Under the pieces are notes generated by a model. It searched no databases. It was not told where the DNA came from and saw nothing but the letters and a program-made list of their open reading frames with translations. Of a stretch of DNA of 64,000 nucleotides, positions 44,076-52,024 are shown one piece after another. The stretch spans positions 3,968,001-4,032,000 of the forward strand of contig NZ_CP016438.1 in the NCBI RefSeq assembly GCF_001685355.1, given 5' to 3'. The DNA comes from Streptomyces lincolnensis. GTDB taxonomy: Bacteria > Actinomycetota > Actinomycetes > Streptomycetales > Streptomycetaceae. The position numbers and the translations under genes are program-made. How positions within the stretch are numbered: position 1 is the first letter of the stretch; the number at the start of each line of letters is the position of its first letter.

Positions 44076-44993
44076 TCACACCTTCAGGTACTTGCGCAGC
44101 GCGAAGAACGCGGCCAACGCGGGCATCAGCAGACTCGTCGCCAGGATGAGCGGCAGCTTCGTCAGGACGGCTTCCCAGCCGATGAAGTTGATGAGGTTCA
44201 GCTTCTCCTGGAGGGCGAGGCCGTGGTCGATGAGGAAGTACCGGGCGACCACCAGGAACCCGCAGGCGACCGTCCCGCCGATGAGACCGGCGACCGCGGC
44301 CTCCATGATGAACGGCGCCTGGATGTAGAAGCCCGAGGCACCGACCAGGCGCATGATCCCGGTCTCGCGCCGACGGCTGAACGCCGAGACGCGCACCGTG
44401 TTGACGATCAGCATCAGCGCCACGACCAGCATCAGCGCCATGACCGCCCGCGCCGCCCAGTTCATGCCGTTCAGCAGCCCGAACAGGTTGTCCAGGATGC
44501 CCTTCTGGTCCTGCACCGACTGCACGCCGTCCCGCCCGTCGAAGGCGGTGGCGATGACCTGGTACTTCTCCGGGTCCTTCAGCTTGATGCGGTACGACTC
44601 CTGCATCTGGTCCGGCGTGAGGGAGGCGGCCAGCGGGGAGTCGCCGAACTGCTCCTTGTAGTGCTTGTACGCCGCGTCCTGCGACTCGTACGTCACCGTC
44701 TGGACGACGGTCATCTTGTCCAGGTCGGACTTGATCTCCTGCTTCTGCTCGTCGGTGACCGCGCCCTTGGCGCAGTTCGGGTCCGACTCGGCGTCGCTCT
44801 TGTTGCAGAGGAAGACGGAGACGTTGACCTTGTCGTACCAGTAGCCCTTCATTGTGTTGACCTGGTCGCTCATCAGGAGCGACCCGCCGAACAGGGCGAG
44901 GGACAGGGCGACGGAGACGATGACCGCGAAGGTCATCGTCAGGTTGCGGCGGAGACCGACACCGATCTCGGAGAGTACGAACTGGGCGCGCAT
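44076..44993 (-). CDS. ftsX: Cell division protein FtsX
   Basis: A 305-residue four-helix membrane protein. A short cytoplasmic start, MRAQFVLSEIGVGLRRNLTM, precedes helix 1, then an extracytoplasmic domain of about 130 residues with two Cys (FLCNKSD and PNCAKG), and helices 2-4 with RRRETGIMRLVGAS in the cytoplasmic loop. With FtsE it forms an ABC-type complex that activates a peptidoglycan hydrolase, probably an NlpC/P60 enzyme in actinobacteria. It follows ftsE by 38 bases. Confidence 0.94.
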   Translation of the reverse strand: MRAQFVLSEIGVGLRRNLTMTFAVIVSVALSLALFGGSLLMSDQVNTMKGYWYDKVNVSVFLCNKSDAESDPNCAKGAVTDEQKQEIKSDLDKMTVVQTVTYESQDAAYKHYKEQFGDSPLAASLTPDQMQESYRIKLKDPEKYQVIATAFDGRDGVQSVQDQKGILDNLFGLLNGMNWAARAVMALMLVVALMLIVNTVRVSAFSRRRETGIMRLVGASGFYIQAPFIMEAAVAGLIGGTVACGFLVVARYFLIDHGLALQEKLNLINFIGWEAVLTKLPLILATSLLMPALAAFFALRKYLKV

Positions 44994-45031
44994 GGCGTCT
45001 GGTTAAGCCTTTCCGTGGAGCATGCCGGTCG

Positions 45032-45721
45032 TCAGTGCTGGTAGCCGTAGACGCCGCGTGCCTGGTCGCGGACGAGGCGGCCCTTCTCCAGCTCGATGAC
45101 GCGCTTGCGCATCTGGTCCACGATGTTCTGGTCGTGCGTCGCCATCAGCACGGTCGTGCCGGTCCGGTTGATCCGGTCCAGCAGCTTCATGATGCCGACG
45201 GAGGTCTGCGGGTCGAGGTTGCCGGTGGGCTCGTCGGCGATGAGCAGCTTCGGCCGGTTGACGAAGGCCCTGGCGATCGCCACGCGCTGCTGTTCACCAC
45301 CGGAGAGCTCACCGGGCATCCGGTCCTCCTTGCCGCCCAGCCCGACGAGGTCGAGCACCTGGGGCACGGACTTGCGGATCTCGCCGCGCGACTTGCCGAT
45401 GACCTCCTGCGCGAAGGCCACGTTCTCGGCGACCGTCTTGTTGGGCAGCAGGCGGAAGTCCTGGAACACCGTCCCCAACTGGCGCCGCATCTGGGGCACC
45501 TTCCAGTTGGTGAGGCGCGCGAGGTCCTTGCCCAGGACGTGCACCTGACCGTGGCTGGCCCGCTCCTCGCGGAGGACCAGCCGCAGGAAGGTGGACTTTC
45601 CGGAGCCCGAGGACCCCACGAGGAACACGAACTCGCCCTTCTCCACTTCCAGGGACACATCCCTGAGTGCGGGGCGGGTCTGCTTGGGGTAGACCTTGGA
45701 TACGTTGTCGAATCGGATCAC
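45032..45721 (-). CDS. ftsE: Cell division ATP-binding protein FtsE
   Basis: A 229-residue ABC ATPase. [20 protein letters not shown] begins the fold; Walker A is GSSGSGKST, signature [15 protein letters not shown], Walker [15 protein letters not shown] and the switch His in MATHDQN. It supplies ATP-driven signalling through FtsX to wall hydrolases. It is first of the ftsE-ftsX pair; the 259 bases upstream to the small zinc-ribbon gene contain its promoter on the minus strand. Confidence 0.95.
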   Translation of the reverse strand: MIRFDNVSKVYPKQTRPALRDVSLEVEKGEFVFLVGSSGSGKSTFLRLVLREERASHGQVHVLGKDLARLTNWKVPQMRRQLGTVFQDFRLLPNKTVAENVAFAQEVIGKSRGEIRKSVPQVLDLVGLGGKEDRMPGELSGGEQQRVAIARAFVNRPKLLIADEPTGNLDPQTSVGIMKLLDRINRTGTTVLMATHDQNIVDQMRKRVIELEKGRLVRDQARGVYGYQH

Positions 45722-45942
45722 GGATGCACCACGGGTCGCCGGGGGTAGATGAGCGTGACCATACGCGAACCGGGTGTACCGGCGCAGGCACCGGTGGCGG
45801 TTGCGTGATGGATGTGACTATTTGTGCCGACCCCGGGGGCCGCGGCCGCGAGACAATCCACACCCCCTTCGGGAGCGCACAGGCAGCCCTCAGAGGAACC
45901 TGGCACAGTAGGGGGAGGGGAACGTTCTGACTTCCGAGAGCG

Positions 45943-45970
45943 TTGACACACGTGGAACCGGTGCTAGGAG
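45943..45970 (+). promoter_or_regulatory. Candidate promoter TTGACA-16-TAGGAG overlapping a Shine-Dalgarno
   Basis: TTGACA at 45943 and TAGGAG at 45965 are spaced like a vegetative streptomycete promoter. The -10 coincides with the AGGAGG that would serve as ribosome-binding site of the gene at 45981. Only one use can be right: either the mRNA is almost leaderless, or the promoter match is chance. Confidence 0.3.
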
Positions 45971-45980
45971 GGCGAGGCGC

Positions 45981-46178
45981 ATGACGTACGACCGGCTGGT
46001 GTGCGCGAACTGCGCGGCGCCCGTGAGCGAGGGCAGGTGCCCTGTGTGCCGTGCCCACCGCGCGCGGATGCAGCAGGAGCAGGACAACCCCTTCGCCGGG
46101 CTGAACCCCATGGCGCTGATCGCATTGCTGGCGGTCCTGATCGCCGCCCTGGCGCTGCTGGCGCACCAGACCGCCTAG
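45981..46178 (+). CDS. Small zinc-ribbon membrane protein
   Basis: A 65-residue protein. CANCAAPVSEGRCPVC holds two CxxC pairs, a probable zinc ribbon, and the C-terminal ALIALLAVLIAALALLAHQT is one membrane helix. The function is unknown to me. It has AGGAGG about 9 bases upstream. It is divergent from ftsE and followed by a clear terminator, so it is a complete single-gene unit. Confidence 0.8.
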   Translation: MTYDRLVCANCAAPVSEGRCPVCRAHRARMQQEQDNPFAGLNPMALIALLAVLIAALALLAHQTA

Positions 46179-46209
46179 CACGCGGTCCGCGAGGGCATAC
46201 AAGGCATAC

Positions 46210-46245
46210 GAAGGGCCCGGAGCGAAGTCTCGCTCCGGGCCCTTC
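46210..46245. terminator. Terminator downstream of small zinc-ribbon gene
   Basis: GAAGGGCCCGGAGCGA, loop AGTC, exact complement. It sits between convergent genes and can also end the LAXTG-protein transcript at 46287. Confidence 0.8.
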
Positions 46246-46286
46246 ACCGTGCGTCACGCATACGGTGGGTCACCAGACGGTTACCG

Positions 46287-46964
46287 TCAGGCGGCGGCGC
46301 CACCCCGGCCGCCCACGAGGCGCGGCAGGATGCGGAAGCCGATACCACCGGCGATCATCGTGGCGGCACCGATCACCAGGAAGGTGGTCTGCGCGGCACC
46401 GGTCTCGGCGAGCTCGGCGCCACTGCCCTGGGCCGACGTCTCGGACGAGGTGTCCGTGCCGGTGTCGGTGAGGGCCGAGGAGCCCTCCTCCTGGGCGGAG
46501 GTGCCGGAGCCGCCGTCGGGGTTGGTGTTGCTGTTGCCGCCACCGGCGTTGCCGTTGCCGTTACCGCCACCGTTGCCGTTGCCGTTCCCATTGCCGTTCC
46601 CGTTGCCCGGGTCGGTCGGGTCGTCGGTGGGCTCGGTCGGCTCGTCAGTGGGGTCCGTCGGGTCGGTCGGGTCCTCGGTGACCGGCGGAGTCGTCGGGTC
46701 CGTGGGGTCCGTGGGGTCCTCGGTGACCGGCGGGGTGGTCGGCGGGTCGTTGGGTTCGGTCGGGATGCCCGTACCCGGGTCGGTCGGGTCGGTCGGGTCA
46801 CCGTCGCCGAGGCCGGTGTCGACGTTCACGCCGACCCCGCTCTCGCCCACGCTCACACCGATCTCCAGCGCGGAAGCAGCGCCGGCAGCGGTCAGCGAGG
46901 CGCCGGCGGCGATCACGGCACCGGCGGCTATGCGCGCGATCCGGATCCGCGTCTTCTTCGTCAT
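46287..46964 (-). CDS. LAXTG sortase substrate with Thr-Asp-Pro and Gly-Asn repeats
   Basis: A 225-residue wall-anchored surface protein. The signal peptide (about 1-32, ending GAASA) is followed by about 25 acidic residues (LEIGVSVGESGVGVNVDTGL), then repeats of PTDPTDP and VTEDPTDPTD to about residue 118, a GNGNGNGNGN stretch to 140, and a Ser/Thr/Glu-rich part. LAETG at 185-189, a hydrophobic segment (TTFLVIGAATMIAGGIGF) and a basic tail form a sorting signal of the LAXTG type cut by class E sortases in Streptomyces, as for long chaplins. No adhesive domain is present; it looks like a stalk or spacer. The repeats make length variation likely. Confidence 0.85.
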   Translation of the reverse strand: MTKKTRIRIARIAAGAVIAAGASLTAAGAASALEIGVSVGESGVGVNVDTGLGDGDPTDPTDPGTGIPTEPNDPPTTPPVTEDPTDPTDPTTPPVTEDPTDPTDPTDEPTEPTDDPTDPGNGNGNGNGNGNGGGNGNGNAGGGNSNTNPDGGSGTSAQEEGSSALTDTGTDTSSETSAQGSGAELAETGAAQTTFLVIGAATMIAGGIGFRILPRLVGGRGGAAA

Positions 46965-47124
46965 GTGGTTGCTACCCCCAGTAGCTCATCGTCAATGAGG
47001 CGGCGCTCGGGGGCCGTGATCGACGGGGGGAGACAACTGCTTTTCAGATCCCCCGGTTCACATGCGCCCCAGAGATACGCATGCCGAGCGTCACCTTTCC
47101 CATTTTTCAAAGCAACGTCAAGGC

Positions 47125-47140
47125 CATTGCGCGCGCAATG
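47125..47140. promoter_or_regulatory. Perfect 16-bp palindrome upstream of the LAXTG gene
   Basis: CATTGCGCGCGCAATG. It may be an operator for the LAXTG gene. On the minus strand a TTGACG sequence follows a few bases later, which could be a -35 element. The regulator is unknown. Confidence 0.35.
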
Positions 47141-47223
47141 TCCACCTTCGGGATCTTTGCCGGGAGATGGAGTGTGTGAGTGTGACGTAAAACCCAGACA
47201 TCGAGCATGGAACCGGGCGCACA

Positions 47224-47260
47224 CAAGGCAACCGCCGCCCGGTGGGCGGCGGTTGCCTTG
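47224..47260. terminator. prfB terminator
   Basis: CAAGGCAACCGCCGCCC, loop GGT, exact complement. It begins 10 bases after the prfB stop on the minus strand. Confidence 0.85.
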
Positions 47261-47269
47261 TCGACAAAC

Positions 47270-48376
47270 CTACTTCTCCTGCTGCTTGCGCCAGCGAATG
47301 CCGGCCTCCAGGAATCCCTCGATCTCACCGTTGAAAACGGCCTCGGGGTTACCGACCTCGAAATCGGTGCGCAGGTCCTTGACCATCTGGTACGGGTGCA
47401 GGACGTACGAACGCATCTGGTTGCCCCAGGAGTTGCCGCCGTCGCCCTTGAGCGCGTCCATCGCGGCCTGCTCCTCCTGGCGGCGCCGCTCCAGCAGCTT
47501 GGCCTGGAGCACGTTCATCGCGCTCGCCTTGTTCTGGATCTGCGAGCGCTCGTTCTGGCAGGAGACGACGATGCCGGTGGGGAGGTGGGTCAGCCGCACC
47601 GCGGAGTCGGTGGTGTTGACGCCCTGGCCGCCGGGCCCGGACGACCGGTACACGTCCACCCGCAGCTCGGACTCGTCGATCTCGATGTGGTCGGTCTGCT
47701 CGACCACGGGGAGGATCTCGACGCCCGCGAAGGAGGTCTGCCGACGCCCCTGGTTGTCGAACGGCGAGATGCGCACGAGCCGGTGCGTGCCCTGCTCGAC
47801 GGAGAGCGTGCCGTAGGCGTACGGCGCCTGCACGGCGAAGGTGGTCGACTTGATGCCGGCCTCCTCGGCGTACGACGTCTCGTAGACCTCGGTCTTGTAG
47901 CCCTTCTGCTCCGCCCAGCGCAGGTACATCCGCTGGAGCTTCTCGGCGAAGTCGGCGGCGTCGACGCCGCCGGCCTCGGCGCGGATGTTCACGAGCGCCT
48001 CGCGGGCGTCGTACTCACCGCTCAGCAGCGTCCGGACCTCCATCTCGTCCAGCGCCTTGCGGACGGCGGTGAGCTCGGACTCGGCCTCGGCACGGGTGTC
48101 CGGGTCGTCCTCCTCCTCGGCCATCTCGAAGAGCACGGAGAGATCGTCGATCCGTCCGCGCAGCGCCTCCGCCTTCCTGACCTCGGCCTGGAGGTGGGAC
48201 AGCTTGCTGGTGATCTTCTGCGCCTCGTCCGGGTTGTCCCACAGGGACGGCGCGGCCGCCTGCTCCTCGAGCACGGCGATGTCTGCCCTCAGCTTGTCGA
48301 GGTCCAGAACGGCCTCGATCGACTCCATGGTCGAGGAGAGGGACTTGAGCTCTTCGGATACATCGACGACTGCCAC
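47270..48376 (-). CDS. prfB: Peptide chain release factor 2
   Basis: A 368-residue class I release factor recognising UGA and UAA, with the SPF codon-reading motif in [15 protein letters not shown] and the catalytic GGQ in [19 protein letters not shown]. It is one continuous frame with no programmed frameshift, unlike E. coli prfB. Homology supports the GTG at 48376, yet a strong GGAGGT directly abuts it with no spacer, so initiation may be inefficient or follow another mode. It ends in a strong hairpin. Confidence 0.95.
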   Translation of the reverse strand: MAVVDVSEELKSLSSTMESIEAVLDLDKLRADIAVLEEQAAAPSLWDNPDEAQKITSKLSHLQAEVRKAEALRGRIDDLSVLFEMAEEEDDPDTRAEAESELTAVRKALDEMEVRTLLSGEYDAREALVNIRAEAGGVDAADFAEKLQRMYLRWAEQKGYKTEVYETSYAEEAGIKSTTFAVQAPYAYGTLSVEQGTHRLVRISPFDNQGRRQTSFAGVEILPVVEQTDHIEIDESELRVDVYRSSGPGGQGVNTTDSAVRLTHLPTGIVVSCQNERSQIQNKASAMNVLQAKLLERRRQEEQAAMDALKGDGGNSWGNQMRSYVLHPYQMVKDLRTDFEVGNPEAVFNGEIEGFLEAGIRWRKQQEK

Positions 48377-48433
48377 ACCTCCAGCCTAACGGCTACGGCA
48401 ACGAAGCTTCGCCGAGCATGGGTCGCTGAATTC

Positions 48434-48500
48434 AGCCCCTCCGGCGTTTGAGGAGCGGGGGTCCAGGGGGCAGAGCCCCCTGGGGGCGGCAGCCCCAGGG
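48434..48500. repeat. Dispersed Streptomyces repeat (CCCCTCCGGCGTTTGAGGAG type)
   Basis: CAGCCCCTCCGGCGTTTGAG followed by GAGCGGGGG is, from memory, a very common intergenic repeat in Streptomyces. It contains a hairpin CCAGGGGGC-AGA-GCCCCCTGG at 48463-48483. It lies past the pkaB stop on the minus strand and could act as its terminator. Confidence 0.65.
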
Positions 48501-48558
48501 ATGGGACGGGTAGGGGCGGCGGGGGCGAGAAAGGCCCACGCCGGCCTCCACCGGGCAG

Positions 48559-49806
48559 TCACGGTGACGGCGGAGCCGAGTTCTTCGTGTCCTGGGGAGT
48601 CGCCCCGGCATCATCACCAGACGTGGCCGCCCACGTCCCGATACCGATCGCGGCGACGACAGCCACCGCCCCCGCCCCGAGCGCCAACCGTCGCCGCCGA
48701 GTAGCCGCCCGGTTCCGCGCGGAGCCGGGCCGCGGCGCCCCGGAGGCCCGCGGCGCCCGCGCCGTCCCGCGCGCGCCCCCGGCCAGCTCGTCCGGCGCCG
48801 GCACCCTCATCGACGTATGCGTGTCCCGGTTGGAGTCGGCGGGCTTCGCGCCAGGCACCAGAGGCACGGCCCCCCGCCGTACCCGCGAGGAGGCCGCCGG
48901 CTCGGAGGGCGCCGCCTCCGCCGCGTCCGCCGCGTCCTCATCCGGTTCGGTGTCCGGCTCGTCGACGTCCAGCGGAGGCATCCCGGCCAGCATCGGCAGC
49001 AGCTCCCGCAGCCGCGCCCCCAGCTCGGAGGCGCGCAGCCGGGAGGCGGGCGCCTTGGCGAGGCACTGCACGACGAGCTGCCAGAGCTCGTCGGGGATGC
49101 CGGGCAGGGGCACGACCGTCTCGGTGACGTGGCGGCGCAGGACCGCGCCGGGATGCCCGCCGCCGAACGGGGTGAAGCCGGCCAGCAGCTCGTACAGCAC
49201 GGTCGCCAGCGCGTAGATGTCGACCGAGGCCCGCGGCGGCAGCCCTTCGACGATCTCCGGCGCCAGATAGTCCGGCGTACCGATGATCTTCGTGGCGCGC
49301 GTCCGCTTCGGCGAATCGATCAGCTTCGCCACGCCGAAGTCCGTCAGCAGCGCCGGGTGCGACCCGCCGGGGCCCAGCGGCCCCTGCATGTCCAGCAGTA
49401 CGTTCTCCGGCTTGACGTCGCGGTGCACGACCCCGGCCGCGTGCGCGGCGGCCAGCCCGTCCGCGACATCCGCGACGATCGCGACCGCCGCCTCGGGGGC
49501 GAGCCGCTTCTCGCGGTCGAGCCGGGTACGCAGGTCCGTGCCCCGGACGAGGTCCATGACGAGCGCGAGGTCGTTGCCGTCGACCACCAGGTCCCGTACG
49601 GAGACCACGTTCGGGTGCTCCAGGCCGAGCAGTGCCGTGCGCTCCTGCACGAAGCGGCCGACGAGTTCCTGGTCGGACGCGAGGTCCTCGCGCAGCAGCT
49701 TGACGGCGACGGGCCCCTCGGGCCCCTCACCCAGCCACACCGTGCCGGCACTGCCCCGCCCCAGGATCTGGTGAGCGGTGTACCGGCTGCCGATCTTCCG
49801 TGCCAA
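48559..49806 (-). CDS. pkaB: Membrane serine/threonine protein kinase PkaB
   Basis: A 415-residue Hanks-type kinase. The catalytic domain (about 10-270) has the Gly loop GRGSAGTVWLGEG, catalytic Lys in VAVKLL, HRDVKPENVLL, DFG and APE (YLAPEIVEG), so it is expected to be active. An Ala/Asp/Glu-rich and Arg-rich juxtamembrane region follows, then one membrane helix, ALGAGAVAVVAAIGIGTWAA, near residue 385 and a short external tail without sensor domain. Length and neighbourhood match S. coelicolor PkaB. It follows pkaA by 131 bases on the same strand. Confidence 0.88.
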   Translation of the reverse strand: MARKIGSRYTAHQILGRGSAGTVWLGEGPEGPVAVKLLREDLASDQELVGRFVQERTALLGLEHPNVVSVRDLVVDGNDLALVMDLVRGTDLRTRLDREKRLAPEAAVAIVADVADGLAAAHAAGVVHRDVKPENVLLDMQGPLGPGGSHPALLTDFGVAKLIDSPKRTRATKIIGTPDYLAPEIVEGLPPRASVDIYALATVLYELLAGFTPFGGGHPGAVLRRHVTETVVPLPGIPDELWQLVVQCLAKAPASRLRASELGARLRELLPMLAGMPPLDVDEPDTEPDEDAADAAEAAPSEPAASSRVRRGAVPLVPGAKPADSNRDTHTSMRVPAPDELAGGARGTARAPRASGAPRPGSARNRAATRRRRLALGAGAVAVVAAIGIGTWAATSGDDAGATPQDTKNSAPPSP

Positions 49807-49937
49807 GGCTGCTCCTACAGACGCGTGTTGCGCTTAAAAGTACGCGTCGGAAGAGCCAACCTTCACCGCGGAGACGGAAATCACCCGCCCGGTGTCGACA
49901 AATCCCCAAGCTCGCCACTGAAAGCCACTGGGGCGAA

Positions 49938-51572
49938 CTATTGGGAGGAGCCGCCGCCCACCTTCTCGAACCATCCGGACACCGTGCTGAACCAGTCGCC
50001 GAGCTGGTCCCAGTAGCCCTTGCCCGTGCCGATCCAGTCCTGGAGCGGGCTCAGCTCCCAGACCAGCCAGCTCGCGACGAACAGGATGACGATCGTGAAC
50101 AGGCAGCCCTTGAGGCAGCCGAGCCCCGGGATCTTCATCCGGTTGGCGCTGCGCTGCCGCGGCTCACGGGGCTCGCGCGCGGGCCGCCGCGGCTCCGGCT
50201 GGGGCGGCGGCGCGTACCGCTGCGGCTGCGGCTGCTGCCGGGGCTGCTGCTGCGGTGCGGCGTACTGCTGGGGCTGTTGCTGCTGCGGATGGCCGTAGCC
50301 CTGCTGGGGTCGCTGCGGCGGGCGCTGCTGGGGCCGCTGCTGCGGGCGGGCGACCTGCCGCTGGGGGCGGCGGCGCAGCGGGTCCTCGTTCGGGTCGAGG
50401 TACTGGACCTGCGTCTGTTCGTTGCGGTCGCGGGCGGCGCGAAGCTGGTTCTGCCAGGGGTGCGGGTCCTCGGGGCCCCCCTGTCCGGGCTGCCCGGGCG
50501 GGACCGGTGGCATGACGGCGGTGGGGTCGGCCGCGCCGGACGGGCCGCCGGTGTGCGGCATGACGCTGGTCGCGGCGTTCGGGTCGTAGGCGCCCGCGCC
50601 GTGCGGCAGCACCTGGGTCGGGTCGGCGGCGCCGGGGATGCCCGGGACGGCCGCCGGGGCCGGGTCGGGGGCGAGCAGGACGCCGACGCTCTCCGCGGCG
50701 GCGATCTGCGCGGAGTTCGCGTGCACGCCGACGCCCTCGGCGACCGTACGCAGGCCGCGGGCGAGGTTCTCGGCGCTGGGCCGCTCGTTCGGGTTCTTGC
50801 GCAGGCAGCGCTCGATGACCGTCCAGAGCGGGCCGGGGACCGTGGAGGGGCGGCGCGGTTCGGCGCTCAGGTGCTGGTGCAGGACCTCAAGGGCGGAGCC
50901 GCCGGAGAACGGCGGACGGCCGGTGACCAGCTCGTACAGCAGGATGCCGGCGCCGTAGACGTCGACGGCGGAGGTCTGCGGCCGGCCCTCGGCGGACTCG
51001 GGCGCGACGTACGCGGGCGTGCCGACGAACTCGTGGGTGCGGGTCAGTCCGGGTGAGTCGGCCAGACGGGCGATGCCGAAGTCGGTCAGCATCGGGTGCA
51101 GCTGGCCGCCGTACTGCCTCAGCAGGACGTTGGCGGGCTTCAGGTCGCGGTGGACGACGCCGTCGGCATGGCTGGCGGCGAGCGCGTCGGCGATCTGGGC
51201 GGTCATCAGCGCGGCGCCGACCGGGCTGAAGGGGCCGTTCTCGCGCAGGTAGCGGTGCAGGTCGGGGCCCTCGACGAGGTCCATGACCAGGGCCAGCAGA
51301 TCGCCCTCGACCACCAGGTCGCGCACCCGCACGATGTTCGGGTGGGTCAGGCGGAGCAGGACGGAGCGCTCCCTGAGGAACCGCATGACGATGTCGGGAT
51401 CGCTCGCGAGCTCCTCCTTGAGGACCTTGATCGCGACGGTCTCCCCGGGCTGGCCCTGCACGGCCGCCTCGGCGCCGGCGGCCTCGCGCTGACGGGCTCG
51501 CCACACGGTCCCCGTGGCGCCGCGTCCGATCGGCTCCTCGAGGAAGTACTTGCTGCCTACCGGCCGCACGTC
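49938..51572 (-). CDS. pkaA: Membrane serine/threonine protein kinase PkaA
   Basis: A 544-residue Hanks-type kinase, close to the S. coelicolor PkaA length as I recall it. The kinase domain (about 6-275) has GRGATGTVWRA, VAIKVL, HRDLKPANVLL, DFG and APE. The linker (about 290-480) is Pro/Gln-rich with QQRPQQRPPQRPQQ-like runs and repeated ADPTxVMP or ADPTQVLP segments that could be phosphorylated. One membrane helix, FTIVILFVASWLVWEL, near residue 495 and a short Trp-rich external tail end it. GTG 51572 is used because GGGAG lies 8 bases upstream; GTG 51578 is two codons earlier with poor spacing. Confidence 0.9.
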   Translation of the reverse strand, partial: DVRPVGSKYFLEEPIGRGATGTVWRARQREAAGAEAAVQGQPGETVAIKVLKEELASDPDIVMRFLRERSVLLRLTHPNIVRVRDLVVEGDLLALVMDLVEGPDLHRYLRENGPFSPVGAALMTAQIADALAASHADGVVHRDLKPANVLLRQYGGQLHPMLTDFGIARLADSPGLTRTHEFVGTPAYVAPESAEGRPQTSAVDVYGAGILLYELVTGRPPFSGGSALEVLHQHLSAEPRRPSTVPGPLWTVIERCLRKNPNERPSAENLARGLRTVAEGVGVHANSAQIAAAESVGVLLAPDPAPAAVPGIPGAADPTQVLPHGAGAYDPNAATSVMPHTGGPSGAADPTAVMPPVPPGQPGQGGPEDPHPWQNQLRAARDRNEQTQVQYLDPNEDPLRRRPQRQVARPQQRPQQRPPQRPQQGYGHPQQQQPQQYAAPQQQPRQQPQPQRYAPPPQPEPRRPAREPREPRQRSANRMKIPGLGCLKGCLFTIVILFVASWLVWELSPLQDWIGTGKGYWDQLGDWFSTVSGWFEKVGGGSSQ

Positions 51573-52024
51573 ATGCACTCCCTGCTGCTTGCCTGCTGCA
51601 TGCCTTGTGTTCCGACTGTCCGTGTACTCCGAGTATTCCGTGCACTCGGAGTATTCCGAGTATTCCGACCCACTGTAGTGCCGTCGCGCGCGACGGCGGC
51701 TTGTCGCCTTTCTGAGCGTCTTACGTACCGGTTCCCGTCCCCGTTCGAAGGAAAGACGCTCGGCTCGGTCGGCTTGGTTGCCAGGGGCGGACGTGACCGA
51801 TCTCAAGCGGTCACGAGTGCGCCACCGGTCAGGCACTTTTGCGGGCAGAGCCGACCAATCAAGATCATTTGATGCCGGGCGGCGGGCGCGTTGTCAGTGG
51901 CAGGTGCGAGGATGCCTCCAGTACTGGCCGATGTGCTCGTGGCGGTGGGGGAAGTCCGCGGTGGGGGACCGCGGAGTGGCTCCGTCCCGTTCGGGCGCCC
52001 GTGCGGAAGGGACCCCTGACGGCG
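51573..52024. other. Divergent control region between pkaA and FHA/FtsK gene
   Basis: These 452 bases hold no gene. It contains a 9-bp tandem array (51613-51666), the palindromes CACTGTAGTG (51671-51680) and GCCGTCGCGCGCGACGGC (51680-51697), and the promoters for both directions. The open frame on the plus strand extends back to 51839, but only from 52025 on is it typical of the FHA protein. Confidence 0.6.
51613..51666. repeat. 9-bp tandem array upstream of pkaA
   Basis: Six 9-base units. Three are exactly GAGTATTCC (51631, 51649, 51658); the others are GTGTACTCC, GTGCACTCG and CGACTGTCC. It lies 41-94 bases upstream of the pkaA start. Direct phasing near one helical turn (9 bases) could let several protein molecules bind side by side. 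Confidence 0.8.

Larger units (their letters stand above)
46965..47269. other. Intergenic: LAXTG-gene promoter region and prfB terminator
   Basis: These 305 bases lie between the LAXTG-gene start and the prfB stop. A perfect 16-base palindrome CATTGCGCGCGCAATG is at 47125-47140, about 160 bases upstream of the LAXTG start, and a prfB terminator lies at 47224-47260. No gene is supported. Confidence 0.6.

Noticed and set aside
46560..46800. Non-coding simple repeats
   Set aside because: They lie within the LAXTG protein gene and keep frame, encoding Gly-Asn and Thr-Asp-Pro repeats.
48300..48376. Programmed +1 frameshift in prfB
   Set aside because: The gene is a single uninterrupted frame from the start to the stop.
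51613..51666. CRISPR-like array
   Set aside because: Units are 9 bases with no spacers and no cas genes nearby; it is a simple tandem repeat.
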